Of a DNA stretch of 64,000 nucleotides, positions 33,357 to 41,926 are shown one piece after another. The notes under the pieces were generated by a model. It was not told the DNA's origin. It did no database searches and saw nothing but the letters and a program-made list of their open reading frames with translations. Every line of letters starts with the position of its first letter. Position 1 is the first letter of the stretch. The position numbers were made by a program, and so were the translations under genes. The stretch spans positions 1-64,000 of the forward strand of contig JBAYMT010000001.1 in the NCBI GenBank assembly GCA_041663305.1, in the 5' to 3' direction. Source of the DNA: Minisyncoccus sp041663305 (lineage in GTDB: Bacteria > Patescibacteriota > Minisyncoccia > Minisyncoccales > Minisyncoccaceae).

Positions 33357-34823
33357 TTATTTGGGTGCGATTACTGGAAATAGCGGATCACCTTTTTTGA
33401 CATTGAAAGTGCCATTATTTTCGCCCAACCCTTCTTTCATTTTTTCGGCTGTTTTAGGCAAAAATGGACTGATAAGCTCTGATATATTTTTTAAGCAGTA
33501 TAAAAGATTTGAGAATATTTCTTTTTTCCTTTCATCGTTTTCAATTGCCCAAGGTTTTTCTTCCTCAATATATTTATCGCAAGAAGAAATAAGCTCCCAA
33601 ACTGTTTTTAATGTTTCGTTAAAGATATAAAAATTATCGTTGTATTGTTTTTTTATGTTTTCTACTTCTTTTACTGTAAATTCATTTGGCGAAATTTTAA
33701 AATCACTAATGCCTGCTTTTTCTACCATTGCTAGGGTTCTTGAAAACAAATTACCCAAACCTTTGGCTAGATCGGAATTGTATCTTTTTTCCAGTTTTTC
33801 GTATGTAAAGTCCCCGTCGTTTAATGCAGGAATTTCTGCAAGCAAAAAGTATCTCACGGCCTCCGGTCCATATTTTTGGCTCAGCTCAAAAGGACTTATT
33901 ACATTGCCAAGACTTTTCGAAATCTTTTGTCCATCTACGGTAATGTATCCGTGGCTAAAAATTGTTCTAGGCAAAGGAAGCCCTGCCGACATAAGCATCG
34001 CCGGCCAATAAATGGCATGGAATCTTGTAATACCTTTTCCAATAACGTGCACTCTTCTTGCTTCGGGGTTTGCCCAGAATTCATCAAATTTAGACGTATC
34101 ACTGTTTCCAAAACCAAGCGCGGTAATATAATTAGCTAATGCATCAAACCATACCCATATTTTTTGAGTTTTATCCCCCGGAACATCTATTCCCCATCCT
34201 TTTGCTCTTTCCTGCGAACGCGAAATGCAAAAATCTTGGAGCCCCGAGTTGATAAAACTAAGGATTTCGTTTTTCCTTGCGCTGGGAACTATCCTTATTT
34301 CATCTTTTTCTATTGCTTCTTTTATCTTGTCGCTATACTTTGATAATTTAAAGAAATAGTTCTCTTCTTCTATATATTCTGGAGCTTTTTTATGTTCGGG
34401 ACACAATCCGTCTATCAATTCTTCTTCTTTGTAAAATTCTTCACAGCCAACACAATATAAGCCTCCATAATTCTTTTTATATATATCTTTTTCACAAAGT
34501 TGCCATAATTTTTGAGCTCCGATAACGTGTCTTTCTTCGGTTGTTCGGATAAAATCATCGTATGATAAGTCTAGGGCCTCTTTCATGTTGGCAAATTTTA
34601 GGTAGTTCTGATCAACATATGACGCTATTTCCATTCCTGCCTTTTCGGCACTCTGGACGTTTTTTAAACTGTTCTCGTCTGTTCCAGAAATAAAATAAAC
34701 CCTATCTCCCAGCATTCTGTGTCTTCGCGCAAGAACATCGGCCTGGATCTTTTCAAGCGCGTGTCCGATGTGCGGGTCTCCGTTTATATAATCAATTGCA
34801 GTAGTTATGAATATTGTTTTCAT
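33357..34823 (-). CDS. metG: Methionyl-tRNA synthetase
   Basis: Class I synthetase. Starting at MKTIFITTAIDY, the HIGH motif is HIGH at 18-21 and the KMSKS motif is K-I-S-K-S in GQKISKSLGN. A zinc knuckle is formed by YCVGC and GLCPEH. Length is 488 residues, without the C-terminal tRNA-binding domain of longer MetRS. An ATG further upstream (34871) would overlap the permease gene by 35 bases and add a basic tail, so the inner start is preferred. Confidence 0.95.
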   Translation of the reverse strand: MKTIFITTAIDYINGDPHIGHALEKIQADVLARRHRMLGDRVYFISGTDENSLKNVQSAEKAGMEIASYVDQNYLKFANMKEALDLSYDDFIRTTEERHVIGAQKLWQLCEKDIYKKNYGGLYCVGCEEFYKEEELIDGLCPEHKKAPEYIEEENYFFKLSKYSDKIKEAIEKDEIRIVPSARKNEILSFINSGLQDFCISRSQERAKGWGIDVPGDKTQKIWVWFDALANYITALGFGNSDTSKFDEFWANPEARRVHVIGKGITRFHAIYWPAMLMSAGLPLPRTIFSHGYITVDGQKISKSLGNVISPFELSQKYGPEAVRYFLLAEIPALNDGDFTYEKLEKRYNSDLAKGLGNLFSRTLAMVEKAGISDFKISPNEFTVKEVENIKKQYNDNFYIFNETLKTVWELISSCDKYIEEEKPWAIENDERKKEIFSNLLYCLKNISELISPFLPKTAEKMKEGLGENNGTFNVKKGDPLFPVIAPK

Positions 34824-34836
34824 TTTTTTCTTAAAA

Positions 34837-35904
34837 TTAACTTTCGTCTTCATCTTCATCTTCCTTCGCATTTTTTTTCGCTAAAATATAGTTTTTAGAA
34901 GTTTCATATATAATTCCGCCAGCTGGTATTGCTAAGAACATTCCAATTACTCCTGCAATTTGCCCTCCAATTAATATAGAGCCTAAAATTAAAAAATTTG
35001 GTAGGCCGATTAGTTTTTTGGTAATTAGTGGTGTTATGAGATTGTTTTCTATCTGCTGGACTATTGTTAGCATGATTACTGCTAAAATAGCAGCTGTCCA
35101 TGAGTCTAATGCTCCGACTCCAGCAAACAAAAAACCAGAAAATATTGGTCCTGCTACGGGAACAATATTCAAAAGACCAGCCAAAAGAGACAAAGAAACT
35201 GCAAATTTAAGTTTTAATAGCAAGCACCCGACAAAACACATTACCGCTACCGCAGTAGATGATAATATCCTGGCGCCAAACCAATATGAAACCATTGATC
35301 GGCTCTTGTCCCAGCTTTCAACAATCCTATTTTCTAGTTTTTTAGGTGAAAATAGTTTTATAAAACTAATAATTTCTTTTTCTTCAATGGAAAAGAAAAA
35401 TGCAAAAGTAAAAATGGTTACAACTGAAAATACCCCGTTGGCAATCATTGAAGCAACTGTCCATAATTCTGAAGTAAGTTTTAAAACTCCATCTTGAAAA
35501 CTACTTGTAAGGATAGATGGATTATTAAAAAAGCCTGAAGAGTAATTGCTTAAAAATGGCTTGATATTATTGAAATAAATGGAAGAATTACTAGTGAAAG
35601 ATAACAATTCATTTAAAATTGGCGGAATAGTTAAAAGAATAAACACCGAAATCAAAGCGACGGCCGATAAGTATATGATGATTGTCGCAAGTGAGCGATG
35701 CATTTTCTTTTTTTCAAGAAAGTCGATAAAAGGATTTAACAAGACAGATATTACTAATCCTAAAATTATCATCATCAAGCTTTCACGAATAATAAAAACC
35801 GTATAGACGCCAATCAATACTAAAACAACACGAAAAATCCCCCACCAAGTAAAATCGATTTTAAAAGTATTGTTATTTTTCTTTTCTATACTTTTTATTG
35901 CCAT
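34837..35904 (-). CDS. AI-2E-type transporter family permease
   Basis: A 355-residue membrane protein with about seven or eight membrane segments. Paired spans lie at 20-58 and 70-95, and a dense C-terminal cluster at 205-335 includes LAGLLNIVPVAGP. That region matches the AI-2E/UPF0118 family signature near the re-entrant loop. Members move autoinducers or Na+/H+. The true substrate here is unknown. It is flanked by metG (14 bases) and the M16 peptidase (5 bases). Confidence 0.85.
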   Translation of the reverse strand: MAIKSIEKKNNNTFKIDFTWWGIFRVVLVLIGVYTVFIIRESLMMIILGLVISVLLNPFIDFLEKKKMHRSLATIIIYLSAVALISVFILLTIPPILNELLSFTSNSSIYFNNIKPFLSNYSSGFFNNPSILTSSFQDGVLKLTSELWTVASMIANGVFSVVTIFTFAFFFSIEEKEIISFIKLFSPKKLENRIVESWDKSRSMVSYWFGARILSSTAVAVMCFVGCLLLKLKFAVSLSLLAGLLNIVPVAGPIFSGFLFAGVGALDSWTAAILAVIMLTIVQQIENNLITPLITKKLIGLPNFLILGSILIGGQIAGVIGMFLAIPAGGIIYETSKNYILAKKNAKEDEDEDES

Positions 35905-35908
35905 AAAA

Positions 35909-37174
35909 TTATATTTTTAGTATTTTCTTAAAATCATCTTTACTTTTAAATGGTCCCAAAATAGCTAAATTAAGTTTTTCGTCTACAAAATATTCATTGG
36001 CAACGTTGATTATATCATCGGCGGTTACGGCTTCTATTTTTGTCATAACTTCTTCGGGCGTAATTATTTTATTGGTCATCAGTTCCTGCATTCCGTAATA
36101 CGAGGCTTTAGAATCAGAGCCTTCCAGCCCCAAAACCATTTTTCCTTTTATGTTGTCTTTAGCTTTTCTCAGCTCTCCTTCGGTTATTTTTTGTGTTTTT
36201 AGTTTTCTGAATTCTTTTAATATTGTCTCTATTACTGGTATTATTTTTCCATTTTCAACACCCGATGAAACTGCTAAATATCCTGTATCAGTATCATTTT
36301 CGTTGCTACTATAAATGTAATATGCGGCACCCATTTTGTCTACAACTTTTTCGTAAAGCCTTGAACTCATCATTCCTCCTAGAAAAGCTGATATAACATT
36401 TAAAGTGTAGTGCTTGTCGTCAAAAATACTGCAAGTCCTAACGCCAATAATCATATTGGTTTGGCTAGTTTTTCTGTTGCATATTTTGATTTGAGGTTTT
36501 GTTTGCTTTTCTATTACTGGCTCTTTATTGATCTGTTTTCCTTGCTTCATTACCGAAAAATATTTATCTATATTCTTTATAACATCATCTTCTTCAAACT
36601 TTCCAGCGATGCAAACTACGGTGTTGCTCGGTCTATATGCATTTTTGATGTATCTCAATATTTCCGGTCTTTTAATTGCCAAAACACTTTCTTTTGTTCC
36701 TCCAATATCCCATCCTGCTGGCTGATCACCATATAAAACTTCTTTCCAGAGCTGATTGATATGCATGATAGGATTTTCTTTGTACATATTAAGTTCTTCT
36801 ACTATAACTCCTCTTTCTTTTTCTATTTCGTTTGCTGGTATTTTTGAGTTCAAAAAGATATCTGCAACCCAGTCTAAAGCTATGTCAAAATGAGATGAAT
36901 CAACTTTTGCGTAATAACCTGTGCATTCTTCGCCGGTAAATGCATTATAGCTACCCCCGATCTTATCTAGCTTCTCGGCTACGTCGCGCAAATTTTTCAT
37001 CTTATCTGTTCCCTTAAAATACATATGTTCTAAAAAATGTGAAATTCCAGAAATTTCCTTAGTTTCATATTTTGAACCGGTTTTAACCAAGATAAATATT
37101 GCTGCTGCTTGTGTTTCTTTTTGACTAACGGTAATTATGCGAAGGCCGTTTTTGAGGATAGTTTTTTTGTACAT
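35909..37174 (-). CDS. M16-family zinc peptidase (processing-peptidase-like)
   Basis: A 421-residue inverzincin. The zinc motif HFLEH is at residues 46-50 (HxxEH), and the distal Glu is within the 120-130 region (EKERGVIVEE). The C-terminal half has GMMSSRLYEKVVDKMGAAYYIYS with the family's Arg/Tyr pair. It probably degrades or processes small peptides. One base separates it from the membrane protein gene upstream, so they share an operon. Confidence 0.92.
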   Translation of the reverse strand: MYKKTILKNGLRIITVSQKETQAAAIFILVKTGSKYETKEISGISHFLEHMYFKGTDKMKNLRDVAEKLDKIGGSYNAFTGEECTGYYAKVDSSHFDIALDWVADIFLNSKIPANEIEKERGVIVEELNMYKENPIMHINQLWKEVLYGDQPAGWDIGGTKESVLAIKRPEILRYIKNAYRPSNTVVCIAGKFEEDDVIKNIDKYFSVMKQGKQINKEPVIEKQTKPQIKICNRKTSQTNMIIGVRTCSIFDDKHYTLNVISAFLGGMMSSRLYEKVVDKMGAAYYIYSSNENDTDTGYLAVSSGVENGKIIPVIETILKEFRKLKTQKITEGELRKAKDNIKGKMVLGLEGSDSKASYYGMQELMTNKIITPEEVMTKIEAVTADDIINVANEYFVDEKLNLAILGPFKSKDDFKKILKI

Positions 37175-38194
37175 CTATTTTTTTGATTTTTCTAATTTTT
37201 TGCGCAATTCTGCGTTTTCTTTCTTAAGTTCTACCATTTTTTCTTCTCTTCCTACGGTTAATTCAAAGAACTTTTCTAACTCTTCTACCCTCTTTTCCAT
37301 TTCCTTTTTTGATGTAATAGCTTCTTGTTTTGATGAATAAAGCTGGATAGAAATTTCATTCAGATTGTTTGATAAATCAACAAATTCTTCGTCCAAGCTT
37401 CCTGTTGAAAATATTGTAAGCCCCTCTTTAGATACTTTTTTGATAGATTCGATAAAACCTTTAAGAGAGTTATCTAAGTAAAACAGCAGTATTACACTTA
37501 TAAATATGATCATCACGATTCCTGAAAAGAATATTATATTTCCTGCTTGCGCCTCGCAAAGAGTAGAAAGGATGTATAGCATTATTACATTAAGGAAATA
37601 AAAGATAACGAAAAGGATCTTTGTCCTAATGCTGGAAGAATATGTTTTAGCCATCTTAAGATCCTTTAAAATCAATATGTTACGACATTGCTTGATTATG
37701 TCAAATGATTGGAATTGCGGCCAAAAAAGAGAAAAGCCCATTAGGAGTGAAATGGTGATAGTTTCTATCATTGCCAGAACAAAAAAGTTAAATTGCTCAG
37801 GCAAGAAAATCGATTGCCATATCATTACTACTATGAAATAGGCGGCTCCCGTCAAAAATGCGTTCTTAAAGCATTTTCTGGGATAATCACAAAGGATATG
37901 CAAGACTTCTACCACCTCTGCGGTGCTGATTCCTGAAACTAGTTTTCCATTTTTAATGTTTGTATCTAGCGCTTTTGAATTGGCAGAAAATGGCTTTACT
38001 GAAAACAAAGAAAGCAAAGTAATGATAAAGCTGATGCTTAAAAAAATAAGTGATATAAGCAAAAACATTCCTTTCATTTTAGGACTGAGCGGAATAGTAT
38101 TAAAAACAACGGCCAAGTTGAAAATAAAACATATGATTGCCCACCCTAATATAGGCAGGATCAGCCTAAAGCGATAAGGAATTTTTATTTTCAT
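37175..38194 (-). CDS. Membrane protein with C-terminal coiled coil, unknown
   Basis: A 339-residue protein. Six hydrophobic segments are visible (about 10-32, 40-63, 115-135, 138-160, 190-212, 218-240). They are followed by a cytoplasmic helical tail rich in Lys/Glu (about 280-339) that looks like a coiled coil. The spacing of the last span and the coil is HAMP-like, but I see no signalling domain after it. The start overlaps the glyS stop by 4 bases (ATGA), so it is coupled to GlyRS. Function unknown. Confidence 0.65.
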   Translation of the reverse strand: MKIKIPYRFRLILPILGWAIICFIFNLAVVFNTIPLSPKMKGMFLLISLIFLSISFIITLLSLFSVKPFSANSKALDTNIKNGKLVSGISTAEVVEVLHILCDYPRKCFKNAFLTGAAYFIVVMIWQSIFLPEQFNFFVLAMIETITISLLMGFSLFWPQFQSFDIIKQCRNILILKDLKMAKTYSSSIRTKILFVIFYFLNVIMLYILSTLCEAQAGNIIFFSGIVMIIFISVILLFYLDNSLKGFIESIKKVSKEGLTIFSTGSLDEEFVDLSNNLNEISIQLYSSKQEAITSKKEMEKRVEELEKFFELTVGREEKMVELKKENAELRKKLEKSKK

Positions 38195-39546
38195 AGATTA
38201 TAAAATTGCTTGTAAAAGTAATTTATTAATTCACCTGTTTCAATCCTTTCCTGCTGCATCGTATCCCTGTCTCTAATTGTCACGGAATTGTCTTTTTCGA
38301 TGGTATCAAAATCGATTGTTATACAATACGGAGTTCCTATTTCATCCTGCCTCCTATATCGGCGACCAATAGTTCCGGCTTCGTCGTATTCACAATAAAA
38401 ATGAGGAGATAAGATATTGTAGATTTCTTTAGCTTTGTCCGTAATTATTTCTTTGTTTTTTACTAAAGGCAAAATAGCTATTTTAATCGGTGCCAAGTTT
38501 TTATCTATGCGCAATAAAATCTCTACTTCTTTAGCCGATTCGGTTGTCACAGTCCTTCCTCCTTCTATTTCGCTATAAGCTTCGCAAAGCAAAGCAAGCG
38601 CTACCCTGTCTACTCCGCAAGACGGTTCAATTACATATGGCAAATATGATTCTTTGTTTTCACTGTCAAAATATTTAAGATCCACGCCAGAATATTTTTC
38701 GTGGGAACTCAAATCAAAATCACTCCTATTGGCGATACCTTCTATCTCCGACCATCCGATTGGGAATTTGTATTCTATGTCTCCGCAGGCTTTAGCATAA
38801 TGAGCCAAGTCTTCCTTGCTTTGGTATGAAACGCGAAGGTTTTCTTTTTTAATCCCCAATACATCGGTATACCAACGCATTCTTTCGCTAACCCAATATT
38901 CAAAGAATTTTTCGTCTTCTCCCCGCCTCACAAAAAACTCCATTTCCATCTGTTCAAATTCCCTTGTCCTGAAAGTAAAATTACCTGGAGTTATCTCGTT
39001 TCTAAAACCTTTTCCGATCTGGGCTATTCCAAAAGGCGGTTTTACTCTTTGGGTATCAAGTATGTTCCTATAATTAGCAAAAATTGCCTGAGCTGTTTCT
39101 GGCCTCAAGTATGCAACACTAGAATTATCTTCAACCGGCCCGATAAAAGTCTTAAGCATAAGGTTAAACTGCCTTGAGGGCATAAATGATCCTTTGCAGT
39201 CGGGACATTTCAGGTTTTCTTCGCTGCAGTTCTGTTCTTTTATCAGGTGGTCGGTTCTGAATCTCTTGTGGCACTCCTTACATTCCACAAGCGGATCAGA
39301 AAAAGTTTTGGTATGTCCGGAAGCTTCCCATATCTTAGGATTCATAATTATAGAGCTATCAAGCCCGACTATATTCGGCCTTTGATAGACCATATAGTTC
39401 CACCAAGACTTTTTGATGTTGTTTTTCAGTTCTACTCCAAGAGGTCCGTAATCATAGAACCCTCCAAATCCACCATAGATATCAGACGATTGAAATATAA
39501 AACCTTTTCTTTTGCAGTAAGATACTATCTTTTCTAAATTTTCCAT
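38191..39546 (-). CDS. glyS: Glycyl-tRNA synthetase (alpha2 type)
   Basis: Class II synthetase of the eukaryote-like dimeric type. Motif-like blocks include SSDIYGGFGGFYDYGPLG at the start, GKGFRNEITPGNFTFRTREF (motif 2), and EPSCGVDRVALAL (motif 3). A zinc site is formed by CKECH and CPDCKG. The start is set at MENLEKIV (39544-39546). An ATG at 39579 directly abuts a -10 box TAGAAT, so it would lie at or upstream of the transcription start. Confidence 0.94.
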   Translation of the reverse strand: MENLEKIVSYCKRKGFIFQSSDIYGGFGGFYDYGPLGVELKNNIKKSWWNYMVYQRPNIVGLDSSIIMNPKIWEASGHTKTFSDPLVECKECHKRFRTDHLIKEQNCSEENLKCPDCKGSFMPSRQFNLMLKTFIGPVEDNSSVAYLRPETAQAIFANYRNILDTQRVKPPFGIAQIGKGFRNEITPGNFTFRTREFEQMEMEFFVRRGEDEKFFEYWVSERMRWYTDVLGIKKENLRVSYQSKEDLAHYAKACGDIEYKFPIGWSEIEGIANRSDFDLSSHEKYSGVDLKYFDSENKESYLPYVIEPSCGVDRVALALLCEAYSEIEGGRTVTTESAKEVEILLRIDKNLAPIKIAILPLVKNKEIITDKAKEIYNILSPHFYCEYDEAGTIGRRYRRQDEIGTPYCITIDFDTIEKDNSVTIRDRDTMQQERIETGELINYFYKQFYNL

Positions 39547-39636
39547 AATCTCTATGTATAAAAACGGGTTATGACTCATATTCTATCACATTTTTAAGAA
39601 ATTAAAAGCACCAAAAATAATCTTCATTTTTGTCAA

Positions 39637-39664
39637 TTGACTTAAAAAAATGACCTGCTATATT
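39637..39664 (+). promoter_or_regulatory. Promoter of dnaB (leaderless)
   Basis: TTGACT (39637-39642), 16-base spacer, TATATT (39659-39664). The ATG at 39672 is only 7 bases past the -10 box, so the transcript should begin at or within one base of the start codon. Confidence 0.7.
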
Positions 39665-39671
39665 AGATGTA

Positions 39672-41042
39672 ATGTCAAATAAATCTTCACAGGTGAGGCT
39701 TCCTCCACAAGATATCGAAGCAGAAAAAAGCTTGCTTGGCTCATTAATGCTTGATCGCGATGCCATCATAAAAGTGGCCGATATTTTGCATTCAGAAGAT
39801 TTTTACAAACCGGAACATGGAGAAATATACAAAGCTATTGAGGATTTATTTGTTCGCGGAGAACCGATTGATCTTATTTCCGTATCATCCAAATTAAAGG
39901 CGCAGAATAATTTGGAAAAAGTGGGCGGAATAGCATATTTGACCGAGCTTATAAATTGTGTTCCTACTGCGAGCCATGTTTTATCATATGGAAAAATCGT
40001 CCAAAAAAAGAGAATTTTAAGGGATTTGATAGGAGCTGGGCAAGAAATTGCTGTTATGGGCTACGAAGAAGATGAAGACCCGGATCATTTGTTGGATAGA
40101 GCAGAAGGAAAGATTTTCGGCATTACTCAAAAAAGCATGACTAATGCTTTTCTTCCTATAAAACCGTATTTGGAAGATGCTTTTGATAGGATCGACAAAT
40201 TGTCAAAGGAAAAAGGATCACTCCGAGGGGTTACTACCGGGTTTCATGGGCTTGATTCAATGCTTTCGGGGTTGCAAAAATCTGATCTGATAATCTTGGC
40301 TGCCAGACCTGCTATGGGTAAAAGTAGTCTTTCGTTAGATATTGCTAAAAATGTTGCGTTAAAAGAAAAAAAGGCCGTTGGAATCTTTTCGCTTGAGATG
40401 GCGAAAGAACAATTGATTGATAGATTGATAAGTTCTGAGTCTAATATTGATTCTTGGAAAATAAGACAAGGGATGTTGTCTCATGAAACCGATGATTTTG
40501 ATAAATTGCAACAAGCGCTGGGAACATTGTCTGAAGCGCCGATATATATCGATGACACTTGTAATTGTACGGTTTTGCAAATGAAGGCAATGGCAAGAAG
40601 GTTGCAAGCAAATCACGAACTCGGACTTATAGTGATCGATTATCTGCAACTTATAGAACCATCTAATCATTTAATAAGCAGTGTTCAGCAAGTTACAGAA
40701 ATTTCCCGTTCACTCAAAATACTTGCCCGAGAATTAAATGTTCCCGTTTTGGCCTTGTCGCAATTATCAAGAGCGGTTGAGCAACGAACTCCAAAGATTC
40801 CTAGATTATCAGACCTTAGAGAATCTGGTAGTTTGGAGCAAGATGCAGATATCGTGATGTTTATATATAGAGAGGAAGCTTATCATGAGGATACTCCAAG
40901 AAAAGGAATTGCCGACTTGATTATTGCAAAGCACCGTAATGGACCGATTGGAAGAGTTGAGGTGGGATTTGATAAGCAAAAAGCAAGTTTCCGAAATTTG
41001 GAAACTAATTTAGATTTTAAGGAGGGAGATATTGATTTTTAA
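39672..41042 (+). CDS. dnaB: Replicative DNA helicase DnaB
   Basis: A 456-residue hexameric helicase. The N-terminal DnaG-binding domain starts RLPPQDIEAEKSLLGSLMLD. The RecA-like core has Walker A AARPAMGKSSL near residue 213, LGLIVIDYLQLIEP (Walker B), LSQLSRAVEQRTPKIPRLSDL, and the Arg-finger region YREEAYHED. No intein is present. It is monocistronic and ends at a strong terminator. No Shine-Dalgarno is seen, in keeping with a leaderless message. Confidence 0.97.
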   Translation: MSNKSSQVRLPPQDIEAEKSLLGSLMLDRDAIIKVADILHSEDFYKPEHGEIYKAIEDLFVRGEPIDLISVSSKLKAQNNLEKVGGIAYLTELINCVPTASHVLSYGKIVQKKRILRDLIGAGQEIAVMGYEEDEDPDHLLDRAEGKIFGITQKSMTNAFLPIKPYLEDAFDRIDKLSKEKGSLRGVTTGFHGLDSMLSGLQKSDLIILAARPAMGKSSLSLDIAKNVALKEKKAVGIFSLEMAKEQLIDRLISSESNIDSWKIRQGMLSHETDDFDKLQQALGTLSEAPIYIDDTCNCTVLQMKAMARRLQANHELGLIVIDYLQLIEPSNHLISSVQQVTEISRSLKILARELNVPVLALSQLSRAVEQRTPKIPRLSDLRESGSLEQDADIVMFIYREEAYHEDTPRKGIADLIIAKHRNGPIGRVEVGFDKQKASFRNLETNLDFKEGDIDF

Positions 41043-41082
41043 AAAAAAGCGATCTACTTTCTTAAGATCGTTTTTTAATAAC
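41040..41082 (+). terminator. Terminator after dnaB
   Basis: GCGATC-hairpin-GATCG followed by TTTTTTAAT. It overlaps the 3' end of the convergent 81-residue gene. Confidence 0.75.
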
Positions 41083-41307
41083 CCCAAAATTATCTCCGTT
41101 GATTTTTTCGCAACGAAGAAGACTTAAAACCGCATCTTCGGAGTATCCGAATTTTTCTGTTATTGCCTTTACCATGCTTTGAAAAGAATCAAAGCGGCAT
41201 CTATAGACTTGTAACCTGAAACTACTTTTGTCTGCATAGAAGTCGGTTGAAAGTTTTACAAGCTCTTCCTCTTTTGCGTTTCTTCCCTTCTTGCTCATAT
41301 GAACCAT
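41062..41307 (-). CDS. Small hypothetical protein (81 residues)
   Basis: A basic/acidic soluble protein without membrane segments. Residues 30-70 look like a compact helical domain with two Cys at about 36 and 68. No family recognised. It is convergent with dnaB and lies downstream of rplU on the same strand. The start may be Met4 (MSKKGRNAKEEE). Confidence 0.55.
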   Translation of the reverse strand: MVHMSKKGRNAKEEELVKLSTDFYADKSSFRLQVYRCRFDSFQSMVKAITEKFGYSEDAVLSLLRCEKINGDNFGVIKKRS

Positions 41308-41342
41308 TTAAAGCTTAAAATATTTTTTATCTTTTTGCAAAC

Positions 41343-41368
41343 AAAAAAGCGCCTTCGCGCTTTTTTTG
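41343..41368 (-). terminator. Terminator after rplU
   Basis: Minus strand AAAAAAAGCGCGAAGGCGCTTTTTTG, directly beyond the L21 stop. Confidence 0.85.
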
Positions 41369-41369
41369 A

Positions 41370-41687
41370 TTAGTTTTTGATATCAGTTATTTCTACTTCG
41401 GTAAAAAACTGTCTGTGTCCCTTTTTTACCTTATACCTTTTCTTGGGCTTATACTTGAAAATAATAATCTTTTCTCCTTTGTCCTGTTTCAAGACTTTGG
41501 CGTTTACCTTGGCTCCTTCAATTTTAGGAGTTCCAATATCAACTATTTTTTCATCTCCGATAAGCAGCACTTCGTCAAAAGTGACTGTTTCCCCCTCTTG
41601 TTTCTCTATTTTTTCAATTTTGATTTTTTGGCCAGGAGCAACCTTATACTGCTTTCCGCCTGTTTTTATTACTGCAATCATAGTCAT
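41370..41687 (-). CDS. rplU: 50S ribosomal protein L21
   Basis: A 105-residue L21. MIAVIKTGGKQYKVAPGQ is the standard N-terminus, and FKYKPKKRYKVKKGHRQ the rRNA-binding C-terminal loop. The preferred start is Met3. In most bacteria rpmA (L27) follows in the same operon. Here a terminator follows at once and no rpmA is in this window. Confidence 0.95.
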   Translation of the reverse strand: MTMIAVIKTGGKQYKVAPGQKIKIEKIEKQEGETVTFDEVLLIGDEKIVDIGTPKIEGAKVNAKVLKQDKGEKIIIFKYKPKKRYKVKKGHRQFFTEVEITDIKN

Positions 41688-41777
41688 TTTTTTATTTAAA
41701 TATAAGCAATTTATAGCATCTTACGAGAATATCGTCAAGAATCCTCTATTTATTGCGGATTTAGGATTCAAATAGTT

Positions 41778-41867
41778 GTCATTGCGAATCCGCCGACTGG
41801 CGGATGAAGCAATCTAAAGAAATAATCACGAATAGATTGCTTCGCTTGACTGCAAGCTCGCAATGAC
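41778..41867. repeat. Family B palindromic element, empty copy
   Basis: GTCATTGCGAA-TCCGCC-GACT-GGCGGA-TGAAGCAATCTA, a 16-base centre, then TAGATTGCTTCGCTTGACTGCAAGCTCGCAATGAC. Same arms as around the GIY-YIG gene. Confidence 0.8.
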
Positions 41868-41926
41868 TGAGGATGTGTAGGTTTCATTATTGACAGATGA
41901 ATTTTCATTCGTAATTCATTAGTTTT

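Noticed and set aside
34824..34871. Longer N-terminus for MetRS starting at 34871
   Set aside because: It would add a Lys-rich tail atypical of MetRS and overlap the upstream permease gene. The inner Met gives the standard start.
39547..39579. Longer N-terminus for GlyRS starting at 39579
   Set aside because: The ATG directly follows a TAGAAT -10 box, so it would not be within the transcript.
39672..41042. Intein in DnaB
   Set aside because: Helicase motifs are spaced normally and no intein block or extra length is seen.
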